Part shown: piece after piece, positions 33,946 to 45,698 of the stretch | Layout: every line of letters begins with the position of its first letter | Numbering within the stretch: position 1 is the first letter of the stretch | Assembly: GCA_963921825.1 (NCBI GenBank) | Contig: OY997594.1 | Coordinates: forward strand, 9,181,001 to 9,245,000 | Origin: Erodium maritimum | Taxonomy: Eukaryota > Streptophyta > Magnoliopsida > Geraniales > Geraniaceae | Length of the DNA: 64,000 nucleotides | Reading direction: 5' to 3' | Made by a program: the position numbers and the translations under genes | Notes under the pieces: model-generated | What the model saw: the letters and a program-made list of their open reading frames with translations, nothing else | Database searches by the model: none | What the model was told of the DNA's origin: nothing

Positions 33946-34650
33946 CATCACAAAGAACTCAAACGGGAGGAACGACGCACACAGCGGGCTTCAATCAAAA
34001 CCGTTGCCTGCAATGACTCATATTAGTGCAGGTGCTAGCGTCGATATTGCTTTCAACGCTAATGTTTACAACGACGACGCTAATAAACGCCGAAGACTCA
34101 CTCGACATTTTTTCGACTGAAGCTAATTGGCCCCAAGTCGACTGCTGATGTTATCAGATTATCATTTGGGTGTTACAACAAAGTCACTTTAGTCGACATG
34201 TTTGGGGGACAACTATGAAGTGGTGGGGCTAGAATCTAACGTAGCTGGATATAGCAAGGAGGCTCGATGGTGGTTCGATCGATACTTACTTTACACGTAA
34301 AGACAACAACAAGCCCTACTAGGTACGGACCTTGGGCCATCCACACGCACTGAACACTGTAATTACTATATACATACGTATCTACATCTTCCAATTTTAT
34401 AAAATAAAATATATTCATTTTAAAATACCTCAAATTTAGAATATAAAAGAGTTATTTAAGAAAAAAACAAAAATTGAAAAGCAAAGACATGGTATGATAT
34501 GGTTGACACGTGAGCTTGTTAAATGGTATGTATGGTGGAGTCAACCGAGGGGAAGCCAAAGATCAGTTGCATTAGCATCCCGTGTGGACCCAAATAAACT
34601 AATCGTATTGGCGAAAGGACAGAGAAACAAACACAGAGCCTACACCTTGC
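33946..34650. promoter_or_regulatory. Intergenic and upstream region of the Nudix gene
   Basis: No gene is recognised between the Gypsy target duplication and the Nudix promoter. A GTTGACACGTGAGC block at 34502-34515 combines a W-box core (TTGAC) with an ACGTG core about 270 bp before the start codon. This suggests stress/ABA or WRKY input but is only a motif match. Confidence 0.4.
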
Positions 34651-34657
34651 TTCTTCT

Positions 34658-34667
34658 CTATATAAAC
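34658..34667 (+). promoter_or_regulatory. TATA box of the Nudix gene
   Basis: CTATATAAAC lies about 115 bp before the ATG at 34778, leaving room for a leader of roughly 80-90 bases with CT-rich sequence. Confidence 0.65.
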
Positions 34668-34777
34668 ATCCTTCACACACCCATTTCTCTTCAACCGCTG
34701 CACAGACTCTGTTTTGCAATCTGGAAATTTAGAGATTTGGATACAATAAGCACAAGTTGGGTGTTTTGGGGAAGAAG

Positions 34778-35661
34778 ATGACTTGTTGTATGGTTTCCAG
34801 AAGCGGAAGGCACTTGCAGAGATACAACATGGGTCGCCGCCAAGTTGTTGGGTGAGTTCAAAGTTTCTTCCTTTTTTTGATTTTCTGTTCTGGGTTTTGT
34901 CAATTGAATGGAGTTTTGACTGATCTGGGTTTCGTTGCTCCTGCAGATGCATACCATACAGATATAGAAGTGATGTTGATGGTGAAGTTACTGATGAATT
35001 GGAGGTGCTTTTGATTAGCTCTCAGAAAGGCAGCAAATTGATGTTCCCTAAGGTATATTTTATATGATTCAATTTCTCTGTCTCAATTAACTCTACCAAA
35101 ATCAACCCTTTTCTCATAAATTAACATTCTATGTTCCATTATCAGGGTGGTTGGGAACTTGATGAATCTGTGGAAGAAGCTGCTTCCAGAGAGTCCTTGG
35201 AGGAGGCTGGTGTTATTGGCCAAGTTGAGGTCAGTCATTTTTGAACATTTCAACTTAAAGTCAAGATTAGTATAAATATTCTGTATTGAGCATGAAATTG
35301 TTTGTGTTGATTCCAGAGTGAATTGGGGCAGTGGCAGTTCCTGAGCAAAAGATATGACACCTTGTATGAAGGCTACATGTTCCCTTTGTTTGTCAAGGAG
35401 CAACTCGAGTTTTGGCCGGAGAAAGATGTCAGGCAAAGAATTTGGGTATGTTCACAATCTCAATACAATTTTTGAATGACAATATCAATCATAGATTTGT
35501 GCTAACTCTTTTTGTTTTTACAGTTGACTGTGTCTGAAGCAAGAGAAGTTTGTCAACATTGGTGGATGAAAGAAGCTCTGGACAGACTAGTTGAGAGATT
35601 AACATCTAATCTGCCAGAAGAAGAGGAAGAGGAAGAGGTAGCACCTTGTACAATGAGCTAG
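34778..35661 (+). CDS. Nudix hydrolase, NUDT4/17/18/21-like, 176 aa
   Basis: Five exons: 34778-34851, 34947-35052, 35146-35229, 35317-35445, 35524-35661; all introns are GT-AG and the phases fit. The Nudix box is at residues 61-83: GGWELDE, then RESLEEAGV (pattern GX5EX7REUXEEXGU). The glutamates of the REXXEE core bind the catalytic divalent metal. Exon 3 starts exactly at this box. The N-terminal GCIPYRYRSD block and the QRIWLTVSEA and WWMKEALD blocks match the Arabidopsis NUDT4/17/18/21 group, as recalled. Such enzymes cleave nucleoside diphosphates linked to another moiety; members of this group act on diphosphoinositol phosphates or nucleotide derivatives, and the exact substrate cannot be read here. 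The C-terminus has a run of seven Glu. No strong transit peptide, so probably cytosolic. It looks intact. Confidence 0.93.
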
Positions 35662-36830
35662 AGATTAGAATCCCAATAGATTGTACATAATCCAATTGGT
35701 GAGGACTTGGACTTGGAGACAACTGATGGTAGAGAAAGAGGACATAACCATTTTCTATTTTTGTTAAACCAATTGAGCATTTCTTGTACTGGTTCTGATT
35801 TCACACCAATTGTAACACAAGAGTGAAATAATATATGAATGATTACACTAATTATGTTTTGTCTGAGATCTGTTGTTTGTTCTGCTTCTGCATGATGATG
35901 TTGAGAAGCATTAACCTTGGAATATTATGATTCTGAAACAGATGAAATGAGGCCACATGGGGATCTCCTAATCCAGAATATGTTCCTTGTAGTGGCCAAG
36001 TTGTCAGTTGCCTGGTGTTTCAACATGCTCCACTCATTGGGGTTGCCAAGTGCCAAAGGAGTGATGGATGACAATGAGCTCCTGTTTTGGGAACCTTTCT
36101 TTAGATGTGCTTATCTTCATGTCACCTCCTCTCCTCTCCACTCCAATCCTTTTCACACATCTCTCCCAAACAAAACTGACAAATCCCATCAGCTCTAGAA
36201 ATATCTCAAAGATTCCTTGCTGTGTAAGCCTGTAAATAATTCACATGGGACCTAGACAAATCTCACATCAATGAAATGTGGATATGTTTGTCATTTTATA
36301 AAACATCACTATGTCCATTTGAGTTAGTCTGATGGTAAAGATAGTGATCTCACAGGTTACAAGTTCGAGTAAAGATAAACTAAACTAGAATATGATTACT
36401 CTGTTTTCCAAAACTTGTATCGGATTCGATTCTAGTGAGACAGGACATAATGCATATTGTACTTAGATATTGCCATTTGTCATGGAATTGAGTTGGTGCC
36501 TCCACCACCAACAAAGATAAGCAGCTGGATGCACAACCAGTGGATGCGCTATGTTGTAACCCAATGAAGTACAAAGAGAAAAGCCACTTTAGAACCACTT
36601 ACAAATAAAATACCTGCGATTTTCAGCCATACCTAACTTATGACGGCAGCAGGCTTTTTCAATTGAGAAGTAATCCAACAAATCCTTGTCTCTTCTTAAT
36701 AAAACTATATTGGTAAATGAACTGTGATGAATAAAAATATGTAAGATCTTTGAACCCAAACAAGATATCTATCAACAATTTTCAAACACTCCAGTGTACA
36801 TATAAAATATGGCTGATGAATATGGAAAAT
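35662..36830. other. 3' region of the Nudix gene and intergenic sequence
   Basis: The 3' UTR probably ends near 35830-35850 (GTGAAATAATATATGAATG). Beyond it lie unassigned sequence and one open frame of 93 codons (35917-36198) that matches nothing I know. A tRNA-like stretch at 36318-36375 is treated as a finding. Confidence 0.45.
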
Positions 36831-37120
36831 GGGTTAAATATCGAAATTTACTCTTAAGTATTGATCACTAACATTACAATATTTTTAACGTTTCAAAATG
36901 ACAAATGTACTACCTTAAGTATTGGTCACGCGATTTTGTTAGTAAAAATGGACGAAATATTTCATTCTGTTAGTCATATGACCTAAAGTGTCATATAATG
37001 GATGCTAAAATGACGTTTTTTCCCTTAAGTATTTGATCTCTATATGCATTTGTCATTTTGAACGCTAGGTAGTGGAGTGTTCGTGACCAATACTTATGAT
37101 TAAATTTCGATATTTAACCC
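36831..37120. mobile_element. Mutator-type MITE, 290 bp
   Basis: The terminal inverted repeat of about 38 bp starts GGGTTAAATATCGAAATTTA and ends with its inverse TAAATTTCGATATTTAACCC, with two mismatches over most of its length. Flanks ATGGAAAAT (36822-36830) and ATCGAAAAT (37121-37129) form a 9-bp target duplication with one mismatch, the size typical of Mutator-like elements. No coding capacity. Confidence 0.85.
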
Positions 37121-37129
37121 ATCGAAAAT

Positions 37130-40100
37130 TATCTAGAGAAAGAAGCCAAAATTTCACAATCCTAAGATGTGAACTGATGACTTGATAGGCAAAGAAGAAG
37201 AAGTTAGGTAAACTAAAAGTACGAAGGAGATATAGCATGAGTTATTAAGGTTAGATTGTCCTTAAACAATGAATTACAGGCTTCAATATTGTTGAGAGAA
37301 AGAGTCAACTCATATATATTGATCACATGGAAAGTGTTGAGCATTGGGAAAAGACATTACCAGCTAATGTCGACTTAGAATTGAGCAGATCCAACCCAAA
37401 GGAGCCGCCGCGGAGTGTGATGTGGTTCTCAGACTTAACACTACGTACTGACCATCCTTTTCTTCAATGTGTTTTAATCCTAGAAACTACGATCATGTTT
37501 GTCACGTTTGGATTGAAAAAAATATATGAGAGTGGACTTTTACCATTATTTATTTATACATGTTTTCATGTTTGTTTGTGAATCATGTTACCGATCTTGA
37601 TGGGAGCTCAAGTTTATATGAGGAAGTCTCGAGATGTTTTTTTTAATTAATGGTATGTGATTCATATGTGAACTTTTTTTTAACTACAAAGCACTATTCT
37701 TAAATTAAAACCCTTACAACATTTTTCAACAAACTTAAGATTATGTCAGTCAAGAAACTGATTTAGTGGATAATACTAGGAATATAAAGAATCAATTTGA
37801 TTTTTTTTTCAAAAAAAGAATATGGGATAACAATGAAGTTGGTTCTTTTAGTATGAAAAATTCCACAATTATTCAGGTGGTAGATACCATACAATCTAGT
37901 ATTTGAACGAACGAGGTAAAGTACTTTCAACTAATTATCAGCATTATCATATCTAAGTATTTTGCGAGGTAATAATTTGATTGATTTTTTCTACGATACT
38001 ATGCTTTATTACTGATGAAACTTGATTGATAATATGAACGTCAGTAATTGTCCAAGCCAGTGACATTTACTGTAAGACCAATGGTTTGTGTTCATGGACT
38101 ATTCACCAACCTTGTCACACCAATTAGTAAACGCGAGGTGAAAGACTATATGATAATTTTAGATTGTATATCGAGAATAAAATACACATAGGCATCAACA
38201 ATAAAACAATTTTGGATCGTTCTAAATAGTATGATATCTCATAGATATCATTTACCTATCGTATAGTCCAGTCGAATCTAATACTGGAGATAATTATATG
38301 AATTATTATGTCCAGGAAAAGTCGGTCTTCCCCTACAATAATTTGTTGGATTTTCCCGCAATGAACCTGGGAATAATTATAGGTTTACATTATGAGATAC
38401 CCACATGAATTATTAACTTGAAGAGTAGTGTTTAAAATACACTGCCGTCCAATTGTATTATCATGATGTATCAAATATATTCTCTGACTGAAAAAAAGCT
38501 ATTAATAAGATGATTACTCATAAATTGATTTGATAAGATATCCATCAAATGACAATTTGATCTTATCATGTCAGACGTGAACTTTAACAATTTAATATAT
38601 CATGTGATGAAGATTGCGTAAGATGTAGATGTAGATGGGTTGGTGATGATAACATGAACATGAACATGCTTGAATTGATCGTGTAATAATATAATAATAA
38701 TATAATAAGAAAGGATGAATTCGTTAGTAAATGGTAAGTAGGAAGGAAGACGCGTACGGACAGTGAAGATGAAAGAGACGTGTGCATGCTGCTCTCGACT
38801 TTCTAATTTAAGGAGCTCTGTACCTTCTTCACCTTTTCTTCCTATGTTGTTCATGCATGATGACTCCAACCCCAATGTTGTTGTCTTTTATATTTTATTT
38901 ATTATTATTTGTTTTGTCAAAAATGATGTTTGTGCAATATTTCATCACCTCCTTTTGGAATAAAAAGAACACGTTGCCTATAACTTTATATTGACTTTGT
39001 GTTTGATGATCACTTGTTTTTCTTGTCGGTCTCCTGGTCTCTCTAGCTTGCACTACGTGGCTAGATTGCTCCACCATTTGTATATTTAACCCTTTAATAC
39101 CACTTTTAACTTCTTCTTTTTTTGCTAATTTATATATCAAAAGGAAATTTCTCAATAAATAAATTAAAGAAAATTGTAGCTATTACATGTATTGAGACTG
39201 AATTTTAGTTAATTAATAAAACAGTTTATAAACGTGAAACAAAAAGATTAAACCAAATATTTTTTTGTGCCTCTTTGATCCATTTATTCAATGGTTTATA
39301 ATTTAATCAATAATTTTATTTGAAAGATATGATAATTTCATTTGCAGAAAGTAGTCAAATGTACTTTTATGGGGTAAGCCTGTAAAATGAAGAATATAGA
39401 CTGGAACCCCCTTATAGATAGATTATACCAATGTTTTTAGCCACAAAAACACATTATATTTAGCGACATAGGAGATATTAGATTAGCACAACTGTCAGGC
39501 ATAAAGAGCTATAGACCTTACTAAGTTGTTGTCTTGAACCGCTGGGACCATTTGGGTCGCCCATCCCGAGGAAGAGAGTCGTAGAGACACGGTCCATATA
39601 TTGGTGTGAGTGGGCTTACAACCCTCACCTGACTCCCAGTCCACTGGATCATATCCTTTGGCGTGATTGCTTATCCGTCGTTGCCTTGGTAATAAGTCAC
39701 CCCTCCATCGTCACTTGTTGTTGGTTGACCGACATTTTGTGAGGCCCATAATCAATTTGTGTCGCTTCTAAATCGAGCCCCAACCCTTTGGACTTCCGTA
39801 TGGGTTGGCCTCGCCAATCTCCAACCTTACGAAACCCCACCACTACGAGAACCGAAATCCTTACAGACCCGACGACCACCCTCGCAGATCTGGAATGAGA
39901 GTGATCAGACCGGATGTTCTTCGTTCTTCGAACCATTTTCACCAGTAATGTTGTGGTCACGTTGAAGCCTTCCCCGTCCCCTTCGCCGACATCTAAGAGG
40001 GCGTATGAGAATCACTATGCCCAATGAGGTTGTACCACGAACCCCCCACGCAATATCGTCGATAAAGAAGCATTTTTCCCCAAGGACGATACACAACACA

Positions 40101-40550
40101 CAAGAGGGAGGGAACAACACGACCATGTTGTCATCACAATTATGGTTGTATTTCAAACTTTATTTATTTAGACATATTTTTTTTTGAAATTAAAAAAAAG
40201 AAAACCTATTTTAATGTCAATAGAGATGGAAACAAAATAAATTGGGAAAAATCAAAAACTAAAAACATTCTCATAATAATAAAACAAAAACATAAGATTG
40301 GAAGGACCTAGATTAGAATTTCAACATTCCACAACCAATTATTTTGTTGGGCTTCAAAATCAGAATGGGCCTACTATTCTTCACCACCCCCAAAATTGCA
40401 ATACGCCCACCAAATGTTAAATTGGACCCAATGTGGTGAGTTGATTAACGGCTGTGATGGAGGGTGCAAGAGATAATCATAGACCGTTAAGCAGAGGATC
40501 GCTTTCTGACCTGTTTGTTGTCTCTCCACTTTTTTTGTGGACCTTGGGTA
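37130..40550. other. Intergenic region between Nudix and UEV genes
   Basis: About 3.4 kb, mostly AT-rich. Positions 39540-40150 form a GC-rich island that may be old transposon debris but has no domain I can name. No host gene supported. Confidence 0.45.
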
Positions 40551-40666
40551 TGTGAACAGCAGCAGTACTAAGCACTTGGACTATGCTTCTTTAATCAGCT
40601 CGTTTTTCTCCCTTCTCTATCATCCCAAACCCTAGTTTTTGACCATCCGCGTATTCTACTCTGCTC

Positions 40667-43410
40667 ATGGGCTCTGAAGGTTCCAGGGTTGTCGGTTAGC
40701 TTTCTTAACTGGATTTCCTCTATTTTATGATCATCTTTCTTACTAATTTCTCCTTGATCCATATGCAATTTCCTTGATTTTGCTTCCAAATTAGGTCAAC
40801 TGTTGTTTGCATTTTGTGCTTCGTATGGATTCATGTCTTTCAGTTGATAGTTTTGGACAATTAGGCCGCTGTTTCTTCTTCTTTGATTTGCGTGAGATGA
40901 ATTTGCGGGTTGCTATGAATGTGATTTCTTAGGAATTGAATTGAGAGGTTTCAGGTTAGGGTTAATGGGTCAGCTGATTGTGATGAGTTTTGTGTCTTTT
41001 GAAATGAAATGGTGTTTCTTTGGTATGGATTTCATTGTGTGTTTACCTTGGTGTATTGTTGAATATGCAGCAAATTCATGCATAAACAGGCCTGCAACTC
41101 AAAGTTTAAATTTTTAGCCATTTGATGTGTACTCCCGTGAAGATACCCGAACCATATGATTTATCTAATTCTGTAATAATTTACTTTAGCCTCATGGCCA
41201 GTTTACAGTTATGATTGCCTCTTGACCACTTCCTGTTTTGTTTTTATAACATTAGCTAGTCTGGTTGTATCATATGACTTCTAACATTTGGTATATATGG
41301 TATAAGTTTTTCCTTACTTTTATTTGGTTCACTGGTGAAGAAAAATGAATGAGAATTATTAACATTCAGTTAAAAAAAATCTATACACTATTGTCTCCCC
41401 TAAACCCTCGTTTTTTTGTTGTTGAATTTCGACCAGTTGAATCAAACTGTAATTTTTCACATAGCATGTTAATATGTGTTACCTACATAGTAATGTTCTA
41501 AATTTGTTTCACTTTGTTATAAGTAGAAATTTCTCTGTAGGGATTTGGGAATATATGTTGCCAAGTCTGTAGTTAAGGGAAGCCATTCTGCTTGGAAGAG
41601 TTGTCTTTTTGGCATCTTCCGTGGGGAATATATGTTGTTGAGTCTGTATCCAGTTCTACTGAACTGAAAGAGATTTCTTTTTGGCATTCACGGCTATATC
41701 CATTAGTTGTCTATTTATATGTATAAAATCTTTGTTGTTCTTACTGGTTGATGAAGTTGACAATCACATATTTATGCTTCAATATTTTGTAACTGTAATT
41801 TGTGGTCATCTGCAGTTCCAAGAAATTTTAGATTACTGGAAGAGCTCGAGAGAGGTGAAAAGGGTATTGGAGATGGAACTGTCAGCTATGGGATGGATGA
41901 TGCTGATGATATATTTATGCAATCATGGACCGGGACGATCATTGGCCCACCCAATGTATGATTTTTATTTATTTTATTCTAATGGTAAACCTTAGTATGT
42001 GTGATTGAGCTCTGAAGTCCAATAAATGTTTAGGGTACTACGTAGTTGATGTAATGGTTGTTATTGTTTGTTAAGATTTGCAAAATGCCATCAAAATTTA
42101 CTTCTCAACTTCATCCAACATACTCAATTTCCTGTTGAACTCATAATCTGGGTAATATACTTATCAAAAAAAGAATCTGGGTAATATAGACATGCAACTT
42201 CACATGTCTAGTCACAGTTTAGAAGTCGTGAACCCTCAACTTTGTAACCATAAAAACTCTGGTTGCGGTGCAAGATGCCGATGGAGTGCAAAAAGTAGTA
42301 ATGCTCAAATTTTGGTTAATTACTTTTGTGGTAATTATATGGTGTTCCCTTCTTGTTCCCTACTCACTGCTTCTCCTCATAGTGTATATATGTCGATGTT
42401 TGTTGTTTTGAAACTTCATGTGCATCTGATACTCAGCTGGAAAACAGATGTTTCCTTTCCACTATAATCTATGCAATTTATTCATGATCTAGGTAGTTAT
42501 TGTTAATGCTAATCACTAAAACAGTCGGAAACTTACAAGGGCTCTGACTCAAGCTAGTACATAAAATGCAGCTTGCTAAAGAGTCAATCTAGTAGGCTAT
42601 AGCACATCTATTGTACTCTTAGTTAAACTCAGCTCAACCATTTCATCGGGCAGCTGTCATCTGCTTTTTAGCTTTATCTCAATTATGCCAGTTTTGTAGT
42701 ACTTGAACAATTCATTTTATAATTTATATGATTACTTTGGAGGATAAGATTTATATTTGGTGTCTGTTGTTGCTTGCCAGACTGTTCATGAAGGACGTAT
42801 CTACCAGTTGAAATTGTTCTGTAGTCAGGAGTATCCAGAAAGCCCACCAACTGTAAGGTTCCAGACCCGAGTAAACATGACATGTGTCAACCATGAAACT
42901 GGAGTGGTAGGTTTCTCTCATAACACATATCTTTTGTCGAAGAAATTAATAAGATAAGCTTACGAGAGGGTATATCTCCAGGTTGAACCAAGCCTCTTCC
43001 CCATGCTTGCTAACTGGCAAAGAGAGTATACAATGGAAGACATATTGACTCAACTGAAGAAAGATATGATGTCACCTCAAAACCGAAAGTTAACACAGCC
43101 CCCAGAAGGTATTTTGGTTCATCTCTGAATAATCTTCTTTTTGCATTTTCTTTCCTTAAAGCCGGTTCTAGCCTTTTGAGTATACAAAAACATCTTATTA
43201 CATTTAGTATTGTGGTGTTTTGCCAATGGAAATGAATGTTGATAACATCAAACTGCACATAGAGGTTCACATGCCAAACTAGCTAGAGATGCTTTTGAAG
43301 CATATTATTATCGACAAGATTAAACGAACTAAATACATGTGATTTGGACAGGAAACGAAGAGGCAAGAGTGGATCAAAAGGGGCTAGTGATGAGGTGTTG
43401 TATCGTCTGA
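40667..43410 (+). CDS. UEV1: Ubiquitin-conjugating enzyme E2 variant 1 (UEV1/MMZ type), 159 aa
   Basis: Five exons: 40667-40694, 41816-41955, 42781-42906, 42982-43108, 43352-43410; all GT-AG with consistent phase. The protein has the UEV fold: [19 protein letters not shown], then [52 protein letters not shown] and [10 protein letters not shown]. The HPN motif and catalytic Cys of active E2s are absent, as in all UEVs, so it should not charge ubiquitin itself. By family knowledge it pairs with a Ubc13-type E2 to build K63-linked chains in DNA-damage tolerance and signalling. The tail ends CCIV, a CaaX-like box comparable to the C-terminal box of Arabidopsis UEV1A/B. The first intron is 1.1 kb. 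The gene looks intact. Antisense frames over exons 4-5 are shadows. Confidence 0.95.
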
Positions 43411-43640
43411 AGTATGGTGGTTTGGGTTGAAGAGAGGGGAGTGTGTGCTATCTATACCTTCTTGTATAGGGAAGATGGGTGGGTGGGGCTGTAAGAGCAA
43501 TGCCCTCTCATATCATATCATATATATAATAACATACTGTTTCTTGTTCTAACGTGTCTGTAATCTTAAACCTTTCAAGTGTTTCTATTCTGAATAGATT
43601 CTGAATCCTCCTTCAACACAAATAAATTCTTGCTCTGTAT
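43411..43640 (+). other. Probable 3' UTR of the UEV gene
   Basis: AT-rich sequence after the stop, with AATAAA-like signals (AATAAATTC at about 43621). Confidence 0.5.
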
Positions 43641-43695
43641 GTCTTTCCTTTCCATCTGTCTCAATTCTCATACCAGACTTGATTAAGAGCTGATA

Positions 43696-43717
43696 TTAAC
43701 GTACAATCAAGTGAGTT
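43696..43717. promoter_or_regulatory. Upstream block conserved between the two caleosin genes
   Basis: TTAACGTACAATCAAGTGAG recurs with two changes at 47615-47636, at 266 and 172 bp before the respective start codons. It marks the duplicated promoter. Its function is unknown. Confidence 0.6.
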
Positions 43718-43782
43718 CATAGCTCACGCTTTATGGATTCAGAGAAGAGATGAGAGCTAAATTGTCTTTTCTTCTTAAGGTA

Positions 43783-43789
43783 CACGTGG
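43783..43789. promoter_or_regulatory. G-box/ABRE CACGTGG upstream of caleosin 1
   Basis: CACGTGG about 173 bp before the ATG. ACGTG cores mediate ABA and bZIP control of several known caleosins. The second caleosin lacks it in the matching window. Confidence 0.5.
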
Positions 43790-43913
43790 ACTTGGCCGAA
43801 CAAAACACTTGAGATTTTGCCGAGTTCCTAACCTGGTTGAGGTGAGAATGGCGTGTGAAAATAATGATGAGTGGGTTCGTGTGCACATGATTATGGTTGT
43901 GATTGGTTATCTC

Positions 43914-43921
43914 TTTAAATA
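43914..43921 (+). promoter_or_regulatory. TATA-like box of caleosin 1
   Basis: TTTAAATA within CTCTTTAAATACACAA, 48 bp before the ATG; the same string precedes caleosin 2. Confidence 0.6.
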
Positions 43922-43961
43922 CACAACTAATTAAGTAGGAAGAAAAGGCAATAATCAAAAA

Positions 43962-44793
43962 ATGCAGAGCACTCTGTTTTCATTCCCTGTTTCTCGTAGT
44001 AGCAGTAGAACGTTAACAACGGTCTCATGGTTTGATTCTCGTCAACTGAAACCCACAAGAAAATATTCAGTGTCATGTTCATCCATAGACAACTCCGACC
44101 CTTCATCAGCGGAGTTGTTGGAGATGAAGGAAACTGGGAAACCTATCCAGAAGAAGGAGATGACGGCGCTGGAGAAACACGTGGCTTTCTGGGATAGGAA
44201 CAAGGACGGTCTCATTTATCCATGGGAGACCACTATAGGTTTGATTTACTCTCTCCCTTTCTCATGAATTTGATCCGTAATTATTGACATATTGGTTTGA
44301 TGCAGGTTTCATGGCCATTGGGTTTAATCCAATATTAGCAGTCTTGGCCACCATCCCAGCCAACCTCATCCTCACTTTTGTAACTCGACCTGTATGTGTA
44401 AATATATGAATTAGTGTTATGTTGAGGATATGGATTGATGATTACAAGATAAGTATATATGTTTTGCAGTGGAAAATTCCAGACCCACTTCTCCCAATAG
44501 AGGTGAAGAACATTAGTAGGGGTACACATGGGAGTACCACTGGTGCCTACGACAAGGAAGGAAGGTTTTATTTTCTTCTTCTCCTTACACTAACTCGTGC
44601 CATAGTTGTCTCAAGTTTATAATTATTCTTTCTTGGCATGTGTAAAAAATGTATAGGTTCGATAGTGAAAAATTTGAAGAGATATTCAAGAAGCATGCTC
44701 ACAAGGATCCGGAATGTTTGACACACGAAGAGATGATGGACATGCTTGATGCTAACAGGGAAACATGTGACTTCATGGGATGGTAACGTTAAC

Positions 44794-44836
<43 letters not shown>

Positions 44837-45090
44837 TCAAGGACCCGGATTGATAGTTCTATATTCTGACGAATTTTTGAAGTTTGTACCTCATAGTTAT
44901 TTTTAAATCGAGAGTCTCAATTATGTTATATATATGTGGGTGTGTGTGCAGGCTTGCGGCTTATGCAGAATGGCAAGGGCTATATGTGTTGTGCAAGAAC
45001 AAGAATGACAATCTGGAAAAGGAAACAGTGAGAGCGTGTTTCGATGGAAGCTTATTCGAAAAGATTGAGAATGACCGCAAGCATGACTGA
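43962..45090 (+). CDS. Caleosin / peroxygenase 1, 240 aa
   Basis: Exons 43962-44238, 44306-44391, 44470-44564, 44657-44782, 44952-45090; all GT-AG and in phase. Caleosins are Ca-binding, haem-dependent peroxygenases of lipid droplets or membranes that oxidise unsaturated fatty acids using lipid hydroperoxides. The EF-hand loop DRNKDGLIYPWE is at 78-89. The two haem-ligand histidines of the family correspond to His73 (EKHVAF) and His141 (RGTHGS). The hydrophobic hairpin (FNPILAVLATIPANLIL, about 99-115) carries only part of the usual proline knot. The C-terminal block MGWLAAYAEWQGLYVL and FDGSLFEKIE is typical. A Ser-rich N-terminal extension of about 45 residues could be a transit peptide. 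Intron 4 holds an AT dinucleotide tract. It is upstream in a tandem pair and looks intact. Confidence 0.92.
44795..44833. repeat. AT microsatellite in caleosin 1 intron 4
   Basis: CATA units pass into an uninterrupted (AT)n tract. Confidence 0.85.
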
Positions 45091-45296
45091 TACATGTTCA
45101 AACTAGAACCAAACTGTAAAACTGATCTATCTAAAAATGGAAAGAGTAAATCCAGTAAATCTGTCTTCACATGCTCTATCAGTAATGGATTTGTGTGTCT
45201 GAATTGTTATAAATAATTATATGTTATGTACAAAAGTAATACGAAGTTGTATGAATGAAAATTGTTGTTTAGTTTACCAGTTTAAGATTAGTTCAT

Positions 45297-45690
45297 TTTT
45301 TTAATAAGCGTGATATTATTGAAAGATACTTTCCGAAATGGAAAATATCTAAAAGAGACCATGATTACAAAAAGCTCGATCTGTGGGAGCTAACACGGGT
45401 GAATCCCATAACCATAGGACTAAAAAGTCTTAAAAAGACAAAAAGCCTACGCATCCTCATACCATTCACTATCAGAAGACTGGTTCAGATCCGTTTTTAG
45501 AGCCCCATGTCTTGAACCTAGTATTATGAATACAAGGAAATCGTTCTTTAGTGGCCTTAAGCTTGAGGACTGCGTCCAACCACCCATCGAAAGACTGCAT
45601 ATGGTCTATCACTCCCTGATACACGAGCGGGAGGTCCTTAATCACCCTAGCAAAAAACTCGGGTTTTTTTAGGAATCTTCTTCGAAGGAT
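45297..45690 (-). mobile_element. 3' end of a LINE, minus strand
   Basis: A plus-strand T run at 45297-45303 is followed by antisense sequence that on the minus strand ends ...CTTTCAATAATATCACGCTTATT plus A-run, a typical plant LINE terminus. The minus-strand reading has coding-like remnants but no diagnostic domain. It directly abuts a sense LINE piece, so it is either a separate insertion or the inverted half of one. Confidence 0.4.
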
Positions 45691-45698
45691 GAACCTTA

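Noticed and set aside
34494-34957. Frames across the Nudix promoter and first exon, both strands
   Set aside because: The spliced Nudix model with an exact Nudix box explains this region; these frames are shadows.
35917-36198. 93-codon frame downstream of the Nudix gene
   Set aside because: No recognisable family, no promoter or splice context; could be chance.
39540-40160. GC-rich island that might be an exon cluster or transposon ORF
   Set aside because: No domain, no consistent splice sites, no paired repeat ends; left unassigned.
43010-43270. 86-codon antisense frame over UEV exon 4
   Set aside because: Antisense to a well-supported exon and intron, no similarity to a protein family.
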